64,000 nucleotides of DNA from an uncultured Methanobrevibacter sp. (GTDB lineage Archaea; Methanobacteriota; Methanobacteria; Methanobacteriales; Methanobacteriaceae). Below the pieces are notes generated by a model. The model was not told the DNA's origin and did no database searches. It was given only the letters and a program-made list of their open reading frames with translations. Positions within the stretch are counted from its first letter, which is position 1; the number at the start of each line of letters is the position of its first letter. The stretch lies in NCBI RefSeq assembly GCF_902788255.1, contig NZ_CADAJR010000001.1, positions 1-64,000 of the forward strand, written 5' to 3'. Positions 37,072-46,886 of the stretch are shown in pieces. Both the position numbers and the translations under genes were made by a program.

Positions 37072-37275
37072 TTGGAAACTAAAATACGACAATTTCGCCA
37101 AGAGAAGGCTATGACCCAACAGGAATTGGCCGATTTGGCAGGCGTAACTCGCCAGACAATAAACGCATTAGAGAATGCTCGCTATAATCCTTCCTTAGTA
37201 TTAGCCTATAAAATTACTAAAATATTAGGTAAAAATGCAATTGAAGAAGTATTTTTGCTTAGTGATGAAGAATGA
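37072..37275 (+). CDS. Small XRE-family HTH regulator (67 aa)
   Basis: This is a stand-alone Cro/C1-type helix-turn-helix protein: '[28 protein letters not shown]' spans the two recognition helices. The protein ends shortly after, as in the YgzD-like group. TTG at 37072 is chosen because AGGTGAT ends three bases upstream and the resulting N-terminus matches the family; earlier in-frame codons give an unrelated hydrophobic stretch. It is followed about 100 bp later by a CPBP membrane protease gene, a common pairing for small XRE regulators. Confidence 0.85.
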   Translation: METKIRQFRQEKAMTQQELADLAGVTRQTINALENARYNPSLVLAYKITKILGKNAIEEVFLLSDEE

Positions 37276-37373
37276 GTAGAATAATATTATAACATTTGAA
37301 GAGAGTAGTAGTTTGTAACATATGTTAGAGTATTCTCTCATTATTTTTTTGATTGATTTTTTTCTCGATTCAG

Positions 37374-38123
37374 ATGTCCTTATTCAATGATAAACTCAAA
37401 GAAATTACCTTAAAGGAAGTTTTAATTTTAATTATTGCCTTATTTTTTATTCAATATTTTATTAATTCTTTTAATATTGTTCACATTGACGTCGTTTGGA
37501 TTTATATATTGCTGATTTTTTATTTTATTTTCAAACTTAAAACTGAACTTTTTTCAATTACGGATGATATTTCAAGTCTATTTTCCAGAGATATTATAAA
37601 ATCGGTTCTTGTTATCGTTTGTTTAAACATATTTTTTTCATATGGAATGTTATATTTTTGCGATTTCATTTTAAAGGGTGTAAATTCATTTAATGCATTT
37701 AACACATTTCTGCCGTTCAGTTTTCTTGCAACAATTGTCGTTTCTCCAATTTCAGAGGAACTGATATTTAGAGGAGTTTTTCTAAACAGATTGAAGCTTA
37801 TAGTTCCCACCACATTTGCGGTCTTGATTTCTTCACTTCTCTTTGCGTCCCTGCACGGTTTCGGCAGCATCTTTTCGGCCTTTATATTCGCAGTTTGTGT
37901 TGCAATTCTTTATCTGAAAACGGACAATATCTTAGTTCCAATTTTTGCACATTTTTTAAACAACCTCATTGCCGAGGTAATTGTCTTTTTGGACTCAGGT
38001 GAAATATTATTCACAAATAATTTGGTGATGGGTGCAGTCTCCATTCTTGCAGTCATTTCATTTGTGTTAATTTTATATTTCATAGTCAAACAGTTAAATA
38101 GTATTAATCATAATAATTTTTAA
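37374..38123 (+). CDS. CPBP-family intramembrane metalloprotease (249 aa)
   Basis: The membrane protein has about seven helices. CPBP/Abi motifs are 'EELIFRGVFL' (about 129-138, EExxxR), 'FASLHGFGS' (about 162-170, FxxxH) and 'HFLNNL' (about 198-203, HxxxN). These are the CAAX protease/bacteriocin-processing metal site. Members process prenylated or small peptides or give self-protection against bacteriocins. The ATG at 37374 is preferred to a start at 37353. The next gene starts two bases after its stop. Confidence 0.85.
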   Translation: MSLFNDKLKEITLKEVLILIIALFFIQYFINSFNIVHIDVVWIYILLIFYFIFKLKTELFSITDDISSLFSRDIIKSVLVIVCLNIFFSYGMLYFCDFILKGVNSFNAFNTFLPFSFLATIVVSPISEELIFRGVFLNRLKLIVPTTFAVLISSLLFASLHGFGSIFSAFIFAVCVAILYLKTDNILVPIFAHFLNNLIAEVIVFLDSGEILFTNNLVMGAVSILAVISFVLILYFIVKQLNSINHNNF

Positions 38124-38124
38124 T

Positions 38125-38523
38125 ATGGATATTAAAAAAATAGGAATTTTACTCATATTTATCGGTATTGTTCTTACTGTTGCTTTTATTAACAACCAGC
38201 AGATTTTTGTTCCTGCACTGACCGTAACTGTTCTGGGATTTTTCATGACAGTTTTAGGTTATGTTGTTGACATCAGGAAAAGAAAAATCATCAACGATCA
38301 GCTGGATGGGGACATTACAAATGTCATTCAGCCTTTGATTACAAAATATTCTAATCTGAATAAACAGTACAAGCAGGAATTTGAAGGTGACGAATACGTT
38401 TCAAAAAGATTGGAATTGAATTCCAGTTTGGAACGTGAACTGACAGAAAACCTTCCTTACCTGGAAAGCAGGGAAATCAAAAAAATCGTCATTCAATTCA
38501 GTAAGGAACAGGACAGGATGTAA
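38125..38523 (+). CDS. Two-helix membrane protein with helical C-terminal domain (132 aa)
   Basis: Two hydrophobic segments (about 6-21 and 29-48) are followed by a basic stop-transfer patch and a charged helical region (about 57-132). No conserved motif is recognised. It is probably co-transcribed with the CPBP protease gene because the gap is only one base. A scaffold or regulatory partner role is possible but not supported by motifs. Confidence 0.55.
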   Translation: MDIKKIGILLIFIGIVLTVAFINNQQIFVPALTVTVLGFFMTVLGYVVDIRKRKIINDQLDGDITNVIQPLITKYSNLNKQYKQEFEGDEYVSKRLELNSSLERELTENLPYLESREIKKIVIQFSKEQDRM

Positions 38524-38550
38524 AAAATTTTTTTTGAAGGTTCAGTAAAA

Positions 38551-38586
38551 TGTACATTTTATGACAACAAGGTTTTAAATAGTACA
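38551..38586. promoter_or_regulatory. trp operon promoter with TrpY-type TGTACA boxes
   Basis: TGTACA at 38551-38556 and the close match AGTACA at 38581-38586 are spaced 30 bp apart and flank the TATA-like TTTTAAAT (38573-38580). TGTACA is the published TRP box of the TrpY repressor in Methanothermobacter. No trpY gene lies next to this operon. Confidence 0.65.
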
Positions 38587-38613
38587 TTATTCAAATTAAT
38601 TTATAGTGATAAT

Positions 38614-40107
38614 ATGTTTTTCCCCAGTTTAGAAGAAGTAAAAGAAATTGCAAAAAATCAGGAATACAAAAGAATACCAGTATATTGCGAACTGTTTTCA
38701 GATATAGCAACACCAATTGAAGTATTAAGAACATTAAAAGGCGTCAGCAATCATACATACATGCTGGAAAGTGTTGAGGAGTCAAAGAAATGGGGAAGAT
38801 ATTCATTTTTAGGTTTTGATCCTATTTTGGAGCTTACTTGCCAGAATGGTGAGGTAACCATCAAGGGGGATAAGAATTCAGATACATTAAATGACAATAT
38901 CCAAACAATTGAAACCCAAAATCCCAGTGAAATACTCGAGGCTTTGCTTAAGGAGAACAAGTCTCCAAAGCTTAAGGAGCTGCCTTCATTTACCGGGGGT
39001 TTTGTAGGCTATTTTGCTTATGACTATATCAAATACTCAGAACCGAGCCTTAATCTTGATGCGGAAAATCAGGACAGGTTCAAGGACATGGACCTGATGC
39101 TTTTTGACAAGGTCATTGCCTTTGACAATTTCCGCCAGAAAATCGTTTTGATTGTAAACATGAAAACCGATGACTTGGAAAATAACTACAAAAGGGCATG
39201 TGACAAGTTGGTTGAAATCAGAGATTTGATAAATGGCCGTAACAGCACCCCTATTCCTCCATTGAAATTGGAATCAGACTTTAAACCTACCTTTTCACGT
39301 GAAAAGTTTTGTGATATGGTTGAAAAGGCCAAGGATTACATTTATGAAGGGGATATCTTCCAGGTCGTTCTGTCAAACAGAATCGAGGCGAAAATTTCAG
39401 GAAGTCTCTTTGACACCTACCGTGTCTTGAGAACAACAAACCCCTCTCCGTACATGTTTTACTTTTCTAGCAATGACATTGAAATTGCGGGTGCATCCCC
39501 TGAAACGCTGGTCAAACTGGAAGACGATAAGCTTTATACATTTCCCCTTGCAGGTACAAGGCCACGTGGGAAAACTGAAGAGGAGGATTTGAAACTCCAG
39601 GAAGAACTGTTGGCCGATGAAAAGGAACTTGCAGAGCATAACATGCTCGTTGATTTGGGCCGAAATGACATCGGAAGAATTGCGGAGGTCGGTTCGGTCA
39701 GTGTCGACAAATATCTCTCAATCGAGAAATTTTCACATGTGATGCACATAGGCTCAACAGTAACAGGTAAGTTAAGAAGTGATCTGACTCCACTTGCCGC
39801 AATAGACTCTATTCTGCCTGCAGGAACCCTGTCAGGCGCTCCAAAGATAAGGGCATGTGAGATAATAAATGAACTTGAGGACAACAAAAGGGGAATTTAC
39901 GGCGGCGCTATCGGATATGTTGATTTGAGCGGAAACATTGACACATGCATATCCATCAGAATCGCATTTGCACGTAACAACAAGGTTTTCATTCGTTCAG
40001 GAGCGGGAATTGTTGCAGACAGTGTTCCGGACAATGAATTTGATGAATGCTTAAACAAGGCGGCGGCCGTTATTGACGCTTTAAAATATGCTGACGGAGG
40101 GATTTAA
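38614..40107 (+). CDS. trpE: Anthranilate synthase component I TrpE
   Basis: The protein is a chorismate-binding enzyme of 497 aa. The N-terminal regulatory part contains 'MLESVEES' (about 50-57), matching the LLES tryptophan-feedback motif. The catalytic part holds 'GDIFQVVLSNR' (about 247-257), 'AGTRPRGKT' (about 312-320), 'EHNMLVDLGRNDIG' (about 337-350) and 'GTLSGAPKIRA' (about 406-416). It makes anthranilate from chorismate with ammonia supplied by TrpG. It is the first gene of the trp operon and its stop overlaps the trpG start. Confidence 0.96.
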   Translation: MFFPSLEEVKEIAKNQEYKRIPVYCELFSDIATPIEVLRTLKGVSNHTYMLESVEESKKWGRYSFLGFDPILELTCQNGEVTIKGDKNSDTLNDNIQTIETQNPSEILEALLKENKSPKLKELPSFTGGFVGYFAYDYIKYSEPSLNLDAENQDRFKDMDLMLFDKVIAFDNFRQKIVLIVNMKTDDLENNYKRACDKLVEIRDLINGRNSTPIPPLKLESDFKPTFSREKFCDMVEKAKDYIYEGDIFQVVLSNRIEAKISGSLFDTYRVLRTTNPSPYMFYFSSNDIEIAGASPETLVKLEDDKLYTFPLAGTRPRGKTEEEDLKLQEELLADEKELAEHNMLVDLGRNDIGRIAEVGSVSVDKYLSIEKFSHVMHIGSTVTGKLRSDLTPLAAIDSILPAGTLSGAPKIRACEIINELEDNKRGIYGGAIGYVDLSGNIDTCISIRIAFARNNKVFIRSGAGIVADSVPDNEFDECLNKAAAVIDALKYADGGI

Positions 40108-40691
40108 TGATTCTTTTAATAGACAATTATGACAGTTTTGCATATAATCTCTACCAGTTGATCGGAGAGATTTCATCCGACATAAAGGTTGTGAGAAACG
40201 ACAAGATAACACTTGAGGAAATCCAAAAGCTAAATCCTGAAGCGATAATCCTCTCTCCAGGCCCTGGAAAACCTGAAAATGCCGGAATATGCATTGATGT
40301 GGTCAGGGAGTTTCACAAAACAATTCCTATTTTAGGGGTATGTCTGGGCCATCAGGCAATATGCGTTGCCTTTGGAGGTACAGTGTCTCATGCAAAAAGG
40401 CTGATGCACGGCAAATCATCAGACATTGGCCTTGATTATGACTTTATATTCAAGGGTCTTCCAAACCAGATCAATGTTGGAAGGTACCATTCCCTAAGTC
40501 TGGTTGAGGAGACTTTGCCGGATTGTCTGGAAGTTCTTTCCAAATCAAAGGATGACGGCGAAATAATGACAGTCAAGCATAAGCAGTATAACGTTTATGG
40601 CCTTCAGTTCCATCCGGAATCCATACTGACACCAGACGGATTGACAATAATGGAAAATTTTTTAGAGAAAGTTGAAAGAGGGATTTTATGA
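40107..40691 (+). CDS. trpG: Anthranilate synthase component II (glutamine amidotransferase) TrpG
   Basis: Class I glutamine amidotransferase motifs are complete: 'LSPGPGKPENAG' (about 51-62), the nucleophile in 'GVCLGHQAI' (Cys at about 79), and 'YGLQFHPESILT' with His and Glu (about 168-179). 'NVGRYHSL' near 125 is also typical of TrpG/PabA. It hydrolyses glutamine and passes ammonia to TrpE. The ATG shares its first base with the trpE stop codon. There is no fusion to trpD, so the subunits are separate. Confidence 0.95.
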   Translation: MILLIDNYDSFAYNLYQLIGEISSDIKVVRNDKITLEEIQKLNPEAIILSPGPGKPENAGICIDVVREFHKTIPILGVCLGHQAICVAFGGTVSHAKRLMHGKSSDIGLDYDFIFKGLPNQINVGRYHSLSLVEETLPDCLEVLSKSKDDGEIMTVKHKQYNVYGLQFHPESILTPDGLTIMENFLEKVERGIL

Positions 40692-41695
40692 TTAAAGAAG
40701 CAATTTTAAAAGTATACAAACATCAAGACTTAACTTATGATGAGGCATACCAGACAATGGATGAAATCATGAGTGGAAAAGCAAGCGAAGTTCAAATGAG
40801 TGCTTATTTAACTGCAATGTCCATGAAAGGGGAAACCATCGATGAAATCACAGCCTCCGCCGAAGCGATGAGGGCACATTGTGTAAGACTATTGAATGAC
40901 AAGGAGGTCCTTGAGATAGTTGGAACCGGAGGTGACGGTTCAAATACATTTAACATATCAACAACCTCTTCAATTGTAATATCCGCTGCCGGAATTCCGG
41001 TTGCAAAGCATGGTAACAGGTCAGCATCAAGCAAATGCGGAGCCGCCGATGTGCTTGAGGAATTGGGTGTCAATATACACATCGAGCCAGAAAAAAGTTT
41101 GAAGTGCCTTGAAGAGATTGACCTGTGCTTCTTGTTTGCTCAAAACTACCACCTGTCAATGAAATACGTTGCAAATGTTAGAAAGGAGCTGTCAATCAGA
41201 ACAATATTTAACATTTTAGGTCCTCTGACAAATCCTGCCGGTGCGACAATGCAGGTTTTGGGAGTCTATGAAAAAGAATTAGTAGAACCGTTGATTAAAG
41301 TATTAAATAATCTTGGTGTGGAATCTGCAGTTTCAGTTTATGGAATGGATGGCATGGATGAGATTTCCGCAAGCGACAAGACATTCGTATGTGAACTGAA
41401 AGACGGCAAGACAATGTCCTATGAAATTTCACCGGAATATTTCGGCATGGAAATCGCATCCAAAGAGGATTTGGTCGGTGGCGATGCCAGGGAAAATGCT
41501 GAAATCACAATGTCAATACTTAACGGCGAAAAAGGACCTAAAAGAAATGCGGTGCTTTTGAATTCTGCTGCAGGACTATATGTTGCAGGAGCGGTTGATT
41601 CCCTGAGGGAAGGTGTTGAGATGGCCGCTGAAATCATTGATTCCGGTAAGGCATTAAGACAGCTTGAAAGATTTATTGAAGTTACTAACAGATGA
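40688..41695 (+). CDS. trpD: Anthranilate phosphoribosyltransferase TrpD
   Basis: The enzyme has the PRPP-binding 'VGTGGDGSNTFNIST' (about 78-92), 'KHGNRSASSKCGAADVLE' (about 107-124) and the later 'RTIFNILGPLTNPA' (about 170-183). It joins anthranilate to phosphoribosyl pyrophosphate. Length 335 aa is normal. It overlaps trpG by four bases (ATGA) and trpC by four bases, so translation of the operon is coupled throughout. Confidence 0.95.
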   Translation: MIKEAILKVYKHQDLTYDEAYQTMDEIMSGKASEVQMSAYLTAMSMKGETIDEITASAEAMRAHCVRLLNDKEVLEIVGTGGDGSNTFNISTTSSIVISAAGIPVAKHGNRSASSKCGAADVLEELGVNIHIEPEKSLKCLEEIDLCFLFAQNYHLSMKYVANVRKELSIRTIFNILGPLTNPAGATMQVLGVYEKELVEPLIKVLNNLGVESAVSVYGMDGMDEISASDKTFVCELKDGKTMSYEISPEYFGMEIASKEDLVGGDARENAEITMSILNGEKGPKRNAVLLNSAAGLYVAGAVDSLREGVEMAAEIIDSGKALRQLERFIEVTNR

Positions 41696-42477
41696 TTTTT
41701 ATGTTGGATGAGATTGTAGAAAAAACGAAACAGAGAATTGAAGACGAAAAGAAGATCATTACCTTGGATGATTTGAAAAATGAAGTTTCACTCATGAAAA
41801 TCGAGGATGATTTTCCATTCAAAAGGGCCTTGATGGAAGAGGATATTTCAATCATTGCCGAGGTAAAAAGGGCATCCCCTTCAAAAGGACTGATTGCTGA
41901 GGATTTTGACTATCTGGCTATTGCAAAGGAATATGAGGATGCCGGTGCTTCTGCAATTTCAGTTTTAACAGAACCGTACTTTTTCATGGGTTCGGATGAT
42001 TACCTAAAGGATATTGCGGCAAATGTCAGCATTCCTGTATTAAGAAAGGATTTTGTAGTTGATGAATATATGATCTGGCAGGCAAAAGCCCTTGGGGCAT
42101 CTGCGGTATTGCTGATTGTTTCCGTATTGGATATTGTGCAGCTTAAGAAATATCTTGACCTTGCACATGATTTGGGTCTTTCAGCCATTGTTGAGACTCA
42201 TGACGGTGATGAAATCAGACGTGCACTGACGGTCGGCGCTGAAATAATAGGGGTAAACAACAGGGACCTGACAGATTTCACAGTGGATATTGAAAATAGT
42301 ATCAATCTACGTAGATGTGTCAGCGGGGATGTAGTGTTTATTTCAGAAAGTGGCATTAAGACAAAGGAAGATGTCACCAGATTAAAAGAAAATGATGTTG
42401 ATGCAGTTTTAATAGGCGAAACTTTAATGAAATGTGATGATAAGAAGGCTATGATTTCGGAGTTGAAGAATGGTTAA
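41692..42477 (+). CDS. trpC: Indole-3-glycerol-phosphate synthase TrpC
   Basis: This (beta/alpha)8 barrel has 'IIAEVKRASPSKGLI' (about 54-68) with the catalytic Lys, 'ISVLTEPYFFMGS' (about 93-105), 'VLRKDFVVDEYMIWQA' (about 115-130), 'GVNNRDL' (about 193-199) and 'ISESGIKT' (about 222-229). It closes the indole ring from carboxyphenylaminodeoxyribulose phosphate. ATG 41692 overlaps the trpD stop; ATG at 41701 is an alternative. It is not fused to TrpF, which follows as a separate overlapping gene. Confidence 0.95.
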   Translation: MIFMLDEIVEKTKQRIEDEKKIITLDDLKNEVSLMKIEDDFPFKRALMEEDISIIAEVKRASPSKGLIAEDFDYLAIAKEYEDAGASAISVLTEPYFFMGSDDYLKDIAANVSIPVLRKDFVVDEYMIWQAKALGASAVLLIVSVLDIVQLKKYLDLAHDLGLSAIVETHDGDEIRRALTVGAEIIGVNNRDLTDFTVDIENSINLRRCVSGDVVFISESGIKTKEDVTRLKENDVDAVLIGETLMKCDDKKAMISELKNG

Positions 42478-43069
42478 AATCAAAATCTGCGGACTTAAAA
42501 GATTGGAGGACATTGAAATTGTAAACAGGCATAAACCCGATTATATAGGTTTTGTATTTGCAGATTCAAAAAGAAAGGTTTCTCATGATTTGGCCCGTCA
42601 GATGAAAGAAAATCTGGACTCTGACATTGTTTCAGTAGGAGTTTTTGTGGATGCAAGCGCCGATGAGATACTGGGTCTTTTCGATGATGGGACAATAGAC
42701 ATTGCGCAGCTTCACGGCAGTGAAAGTGAGGAGTTCATCAAAAACCTAAAGGATAAAACTGATAATCAATTAAAGATAATAAATGCAATAGAAATGAAAG
42801 AATGCATTGACCTTAAAAAATATGACAATTCCGAGGCTGATTACCTGCTTTTGGACAGCGGTAAGGGCAGCGGAAAAACATTCGATTGGAAACTGATCAG
42901 AAAGGATTTGAAAAAGGAATTTTTCCTTGCAGGTGGGCTGACAAGTTCAAATATCGCTCAGGCCATTGAGGAGTTCAAACCATATGCTGTTGATTTAAGT
43001 TCCAGTCTTGAAACTGACGGATTTAAGGATGAAAATAAGATAAAAGAAATAATGGAGGCTATAAATTGA
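42470..43069 (+). CDS. trpF: Phosphoribosylanthranilate isomerase TrpF
   Basis: The barrel begins with '[14 protein letters not shown]', whose Cys is the catalytic base of TrpF. It continues with '[14 protein letters not shown]' (about 26-39), 'VGVFVD', 'AQLHGSES' (about 78-85), '[15 protein letters not shown]' (about 126-140) and '[11 protein letters not shown]' (about 152-162). It isomerises phosphoribosylanthranilate. It overlaps trpC by eight bases and trpB by four bases. Confidence 0.94.
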   Translation: MVKIKICGLKRLEDIEIVNRHKPDYIGFVFADSKRKVSHDLARQMKENLDSDIVSVGVFVDASADEILGLFDDGTIDIAQLHGSESEEFIKNLKDKTDNQLKIINAIEMKECIDLKKYDNSEADYLLLDSGKGSGKTFDWKLIRKDLKKEFFLAGGLTSSNIAQAIEEFKPYAVDLSSSLETDGFKDENKIKEIMEAIN

Positions 43070-44250
43070 ATAATGGAAGATATGGTGAATACGGTGGCCA
43101 ATACATATCTGAAACATTAATGAACGAACTGCTCTATCTTGAAGAGCAATACAATCATTACATGAATGATCCCGAATTTGTGGACGAACTCAATACATTA
43201 TTGAAGGAATATGCAGGAAGACCATCTTTATTATATTACGCTGAAAGAATGACAAAAGACCTTGGCGGGGCAAAAATCTATTTGAAACGTGAGGATTTAA
43301 ATCACACCGGAGCCCATAAGATCAACAACGTTTTGGGCCAGGTTTTGCTTGCCAAAAAAATGGGGAAGACTCGTGTAATTGCCGAAACCGGAGCCGGACA
43401 GCATGGGGTTGCAACCGCTACCGCTGCGGCATTGCTCGACATGGAATGTGAAGTTTTCATGGGTGAAGTTGATACCAAAAGACAGGCTCTGAACGTTTAC
43501 CGTATGGAACTTCTGGGAGCAAAGGTCCATTCAGTCAAATCAGGAACAAAAACCCTGAAGGATGCGGTCAATGATGCATTCCGTGATTGGATTGCAAGGG
43601 TTCATGATACAAACTATGTCATAGGGTCAACTATGGGACCTCATCCTTTTCCGATGATGGTTCGTGATTTTCAGGCGGTAATCAGTGAAGAGGCACGCCA
43701 GCAGTTCCTTGAAAAAGAGGGAAGGCTTCCGAATGCAGTCATTGCATGTGTTGGTGGCGGAAGTAATGCCATGGGTGCATTCTATAATTTCATTGATGAT
43801 GAGGATGTCAGACTGATAGGATGTGAAGCCGGAGGTAAGGGAGTAGACACACCTTACAATGCGGCCGCACTTACAAAGGGTAAGATTGGAATATTCCACG
43901 GTATGAAATCAATATTCAATCAGGGCGATTATGGACAAATCGCACCGGTATATTCAGTATCCGCCGGTCTTGACTATCCTGGAGTCGGGCCTGAACATGC
44001 ATATCTGAGAGATATCGGAAGGGCGGAATATGTTCCTATAAATGATGAGGAGGCTGTTGAGGCATTCGAATACCTCTCAAGAATGGAAGGAATAATTCCA
44101 GCTATTGAAAGCGCACATGCAGTTGCATATGCAATGAAACTGGCTCCACAGATGAATGAGGATGAAATAATAATGATATGTCTTTCCGGAAGGGGAGACA
44201 AGGACGTAAGGTCAATTGCAGAATACAGGGGAGTTGAGCTAAATGAGTAA
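43066..44250 (+). CDS. trpB: Tryptophan synthase beta chain TrpB
   Basis: This PLP enzyme starts with '[17 protein letters not shown]', typical of TrpB1. The PLP Lys is in '[13 protein letters not shown]' (about 82-94). '[16 protein letters not shown]' (about 106-121) holds the catalytic Glu, and '[12 protein letters not shown]' (about 229-240) is the phosphate loop. It condenses indole with serine. It is the standard TrpB1 that forms a complex with TrpA, encoded directly downstream with an 8-bp overlap. Confidence 0.96.
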   Translation: MNNGRYGEYGGQYISETLMNELLYLEEQYNHYMNDPEFVDELNTLLKEYAGRPSLLYYAERMTKDLGGAKIYLKREDLNHTGAHKINNVLGQVLLAKKMGKTRVIAETGAGQHGVATATAAALLDMECEVFMGEVDTKRQALNVYRMELLGAKVHSVKSGTKTLKDAVNDAFRDWIARVHDTNYVIGSTMGPHPFPMMVRDFQAVISEEARQQFLEKEGRLPNAVIACVGGGSNAMGAFYNFIDDEDVRLIGCEAGGKGVDTPYNAAALTKGKIGIFHGMKSIFNQGDYGQIAPVYSVSAGLDYPGVGPEHAYLRDIGRAEYVPINDEEAVEAFEYLSRMEGIIPAIESAHAVAYAMKLAPQMNEDEIIMICLSGRGDKDVRSIAEYRGVELNE

Positions 44251-45016
44251 GATAGCAAACGCATTCAAAAACGGCACCGCATTCATCGGATTTCTAACAG
44301 CCGGGGATCCGACAATTGACAAGACTGTTGAATATATTCTTGCAATGGAAGAGGCAGGATGTGATTTGATTGAAATAGGAATACCTTTTTCAGACCCTAT
44401 GGCTGAGGGTGTCGTCATTCAGGATGCTAATGTAAGGGCACTTAAGCACAATACCACAACAGATGATGTATTTGACATTGTCCGCCGTGTACGTGAAAAG
44501 ACAGATGTGCCGCTGGTATTTCTGACATATATAAATCCGGTTTTCTTTTACGGCTATGAAAAATTCTTCAAGAAATGTAGCGAACTGGGCGTTGACGGCA
44601 TAATATCACCTGACCTTCCATATGAGGAAAAAGGTGAAATTGCAGACATTGCAAAGTCCAATGATGTCGATGTGATATCTCTGATTGCTCCAACCTCAAA
44701 GGAAAGGATTCAAAAGATTGCAAATGATGCAAGCGGTTTTATTTATGTGGTTTCCTCTTTGGGCGTTACTGGAATGCGTTCAGAGATAAAGACAGACTTG
44801 AATGCGATTTTATCAGATATTCGTGAAGTGACCGATTTGCCTTTGGCGGTCGGATTCGGTATCAATACTCCTCAGCAGGCACAAAATATTGGTAAAATTG
44901 CTGATGGGGTTATTGTGGGAAGTGCAATCGTTAAAATAATTGAGAAACATGGTGAAAACGCAGCTGATGCTTTAAGGGAATATGTTTCAGCCATGAAAGA
45001 GGCCTCTAACAAATAA
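44243..45016 (+). CDS. trpA: Tryptophan synthase alpha chain TrpA
   Basis: This (beta/alpha)8 barrel releases indole from indole-3-glycerol phosphate. The catalytic Glu lies in '[17 protein letters not shown]' (about 45-61), the catalytic Asp in '[14 protein letters not shown]' (about 113-126), and the phosphate-binding loop in '[12 protein letters not shown]' (about 202-213). 'SSLGVTG' near 170 is also typical. It is the last gene of trpEGDCFBA; an AT-rich promoter region for pcn follows. Confidence 0.95.
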   Translation: MSKIANAFKNGTAFIGFLTAGDPTIDKTVEYILAMEEAGCDLIEIGIPFSDPMAEGVVIQDANVRALKHNTTTDDVFDIVRRVREKTDVPLVFLTYINPVFFYGYEKFFKKCSELGVDGIISPDLPYEEKGEIADIAKSNDVDVISLIAPTSKERIQKIANDASGFIYVVSSLGVTGMRSEIKTDLNAILSDIREVTDLPLAVGFGINTPQQAQNIGKIADGVIVGSAIVKIIEKHGENAADALREYVSAMKEASNK

Positions 45017-45088
45017 TCATATTCCAAACATAACCTTATTATATAAGAAAAAATAAATATATACACACTATTAATAAGAGGATTATTT

Positions 45089-45823
45089 ATGTTTAAAGCA
45101 GAATTAAGTGATTCTAATATTTTAAAAACCAGTTTTGATGCTATTTCATCAATCGTTGATGAAGTACAAATTCAAACTGACAGTGAGGGCATGAGATTAG
45201 ATGCCCTAGACCGTAGTCACATAACTTTCGTTCATTTAGAACTTAAATCAAGTTTATTCGATGAATACATTTGTGATGTACCTGAAAAGATTAACATTGA
45301 TACCGATGAGTTTATGAGAGTTCTTAAACGTGCAAAATCTCAGGACAGAGTTTTAATGACTCTCGATGAAGGTAACTTTATCATTACTTTTGAAGGTGAT
45401 GCAACCAGAACCTTTAAAATCAGATTGATTGATATTGAGTATGATAATCCAACTCCACCTCAAATATCTCATCCGACATCATTCAAAGTGCGTTTCTCCA
45501 TCTTAAAAGATTGTATTAACGATATTGACATCTTTTCAGATAAGATTGCATTGCAGGTGGATGAAGATTACTTCATTGCATCAGCTGATGGTGAATTCGG
45601 TGATGCAAGCATTAAATATCTGCACGGGGAAAACATTCAAACCCATGAAAAAGCACTCTTCTCTTTAGATAAAATCAGGGAAATGCTTAAAGCAGATAAA
45701 TTTTCAGAGGAAGCGGAAATTAGTTTAGGTACCGACATGCCGTTAAGCTTAACCCTTAACATGGTAACCGGTGACGGTAAACTCAGTTTCTTACTTGCTC
45801 CTAGATTAGAACAAGATGAATAA
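45089..45823 (+). CDS. pcn: DNA polymerase sliding clamp PCNA
   Basis: This is the 244-aa archaeal sliding clamp. It has '[19 protein letters not shown]' (about 34-52), the DNA-facing helix region, the interdomain connecting loop near '[11 protein letters not shown]' (about 119-129), and the C-terminal '[13 protein letters not shown]' that contributes to PIP-box binding. It forms a trimeric ring for DNA polymerases, ligase and FEN1. A single copy with its own promoter precedes the GINS gene on the same strand, a common archaeal arrangement. Confidence 0.95.
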   Translation: MFKAELSDSNILKTSFDAISSIVDEVQIQTDSEGMRLDALDRSHITFVHLELKSSLFDEYICDVPEKINIDTDEFMRVLKRAKSQDRVLMTLDEGNFIITFEGDATRTFKIRLIDIEYDNPTPPQISHPTSFKVRFSILKDCINDIDIFSDKIALQVDEDYFIASADGEFGDASIKYLHGENIQTHEKALFSLDKIREMLKADKFSEEAEISLGTDMPLSLTLNMVTGDGKLSFLLAPRLEQDE

Positions 45824-45837
45824 ACTCATCTGTTCGT

Positions 45838-45852
45838 CTTTTTTTTATTTTT
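45838..45852 (+). terminator. T-run terminator after pcn
   Basis: The run CTTTTTTTTATTTTT follows the pcn stop by about 14 bases, as in archaeal T-run termination, though no strong hairpin is seen. Confidence 0.45.
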
Positions 45853-45880
45853 AAAATTTAGTTTTTAGAGATGGTATTAA

Positions 45881-46669
45881 GTGGATGAATTCTATCAATT
45901 ATTGCGTAAGGTTCAAAAGAAGGAACGTAACAATGGTACTTTAACTCGTGTAGAGGAGACTTTCTACAATGACATGCATGAATATATGGACGAGTTAAAG
46001 CAAGAGGCAATTAATGATCCATTTTCCAAAGCTCCGGCAATGCTTAAGGAAGCACAAATCATTGCTACAGAGATTTGTCAGAGAAGGGAAACCAAAATAG
46101 CAAATTCTGCTGTTTTAAATATTCACAGGTCTTACCATTTGTTCACCGGCAAACCTAAATTCGATTTGGTAGACACCACTCCATTGAACTTAACTCCCGA
46201 AGAGGAGAAATTCTATTATTCACTTATTGATACCCTTAAAAATCACAGGGTGAACATTTCCCTTGAAAAGCTGTCTGATGATGAGGACGCTCCGGTAAAA
46301 CCGATCATCAAACCTAAGGAGACTCAGACCACCACACTGACTCCGGAAGTGGATGCCAAACCTAAGGAAGTTAAAAGGGAAGTTAAAAAACCTATCATCA
46401 AGCCGCCAGTTCAAGAAAAGCCTATAGCAGATATTGAGGACAATCCAAATGCTATAGATGATCAGGAAGAGTTTTATGATTTCGAATCTCAGAAGTTGGC
46501 CAAGGACACCGAACTTGTTACAATGCTTGTTTTTGACGATGTAGGTGCCATTGTCGGTGTTGATGAAAAAGTTTATGGGCCTTTCAGACCTCAGGACATA
46601 GTGACCCTTCCATTGGTTAATGCAAAAATATTTTTCAAAAATAGAAAGGGCCGTCAAGTGAAAATTTAG
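45881..46669 (+). CDS. Archaeal GINS complex protein (262 aa)
   Basis: A GTG start (GGTATTAAGTG) gives 'DEFYQLLRKVQKKERNNGTLTRVEETFYND', the conserved N-terminal helix region of archaeal Gins51/15-type subunits. An alpha-helical A-domain (about 1-135) is followed by a disordered Pro/Lys/Glu linker (about 140-205). A C-terminal small B-domain ('VTMLVFDDVGAIVGVDEKVYGPF', 'DIVTLPLVNAKIFFKN') ends the protein. GINS joins MCM and GAN/Cdc45 in the replicative helicase. Position next to pcn supports the call. Confidence 0.88.
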   Translation: MDEFYQLLRKVQKKERNNGTLTRVEETFYNDMHEYMDELKQEAINDPFSKAPAMLKEAQIIATEICQRRETKIANSAVLNIHRSYHLFTGKPKFDLVDTTPLNLTPEEEKFYYSLIDTLKNHRVNISLEKLSDDEDAPVKPIIKPKETQTTTLTPEVDAKPKEVKREVKKPIIKPPVQEKPIADIEDNPNAIDDQEEFYDFESQKLAKDTELVTMLVFDDVGAIVGVDEKVYGPFRPQDIVTLPLVNAKIFFKNRKGRQVKI

Positions 46670-46700
46670 GACTTTTTCCATTACCTTTAAATAACTTAAA

Positions 46701-46727
46701 AAATAGATATACTAATCGTATCTATTT
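46701..46727 (+). terminator. Inverted repeat after the GINS gene
   Basis: A perfect 9-bp stem (AAATAGATA at 46701-46709, TATCTATTT at 46719-46727) lies about 30 bases after the stop. It lacks a strong following T-run, so it may be a terminator or a transcript-stabilising hairpin. Confidence 0.4.
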
Positions 46728-46886
46728 GTGATATTAAAAAATTATATTTTATATAATTTGGATTTCTGCTACGTGTAGACTTGATGCGTTACAAGGTAGT
46801 TTTTATCTCTACGTTTTTTCGATTAAATTGAGTTTAGATAAATTCATAGATAGGTTTACAATGATTTATTAATTTACGGTGAAATA

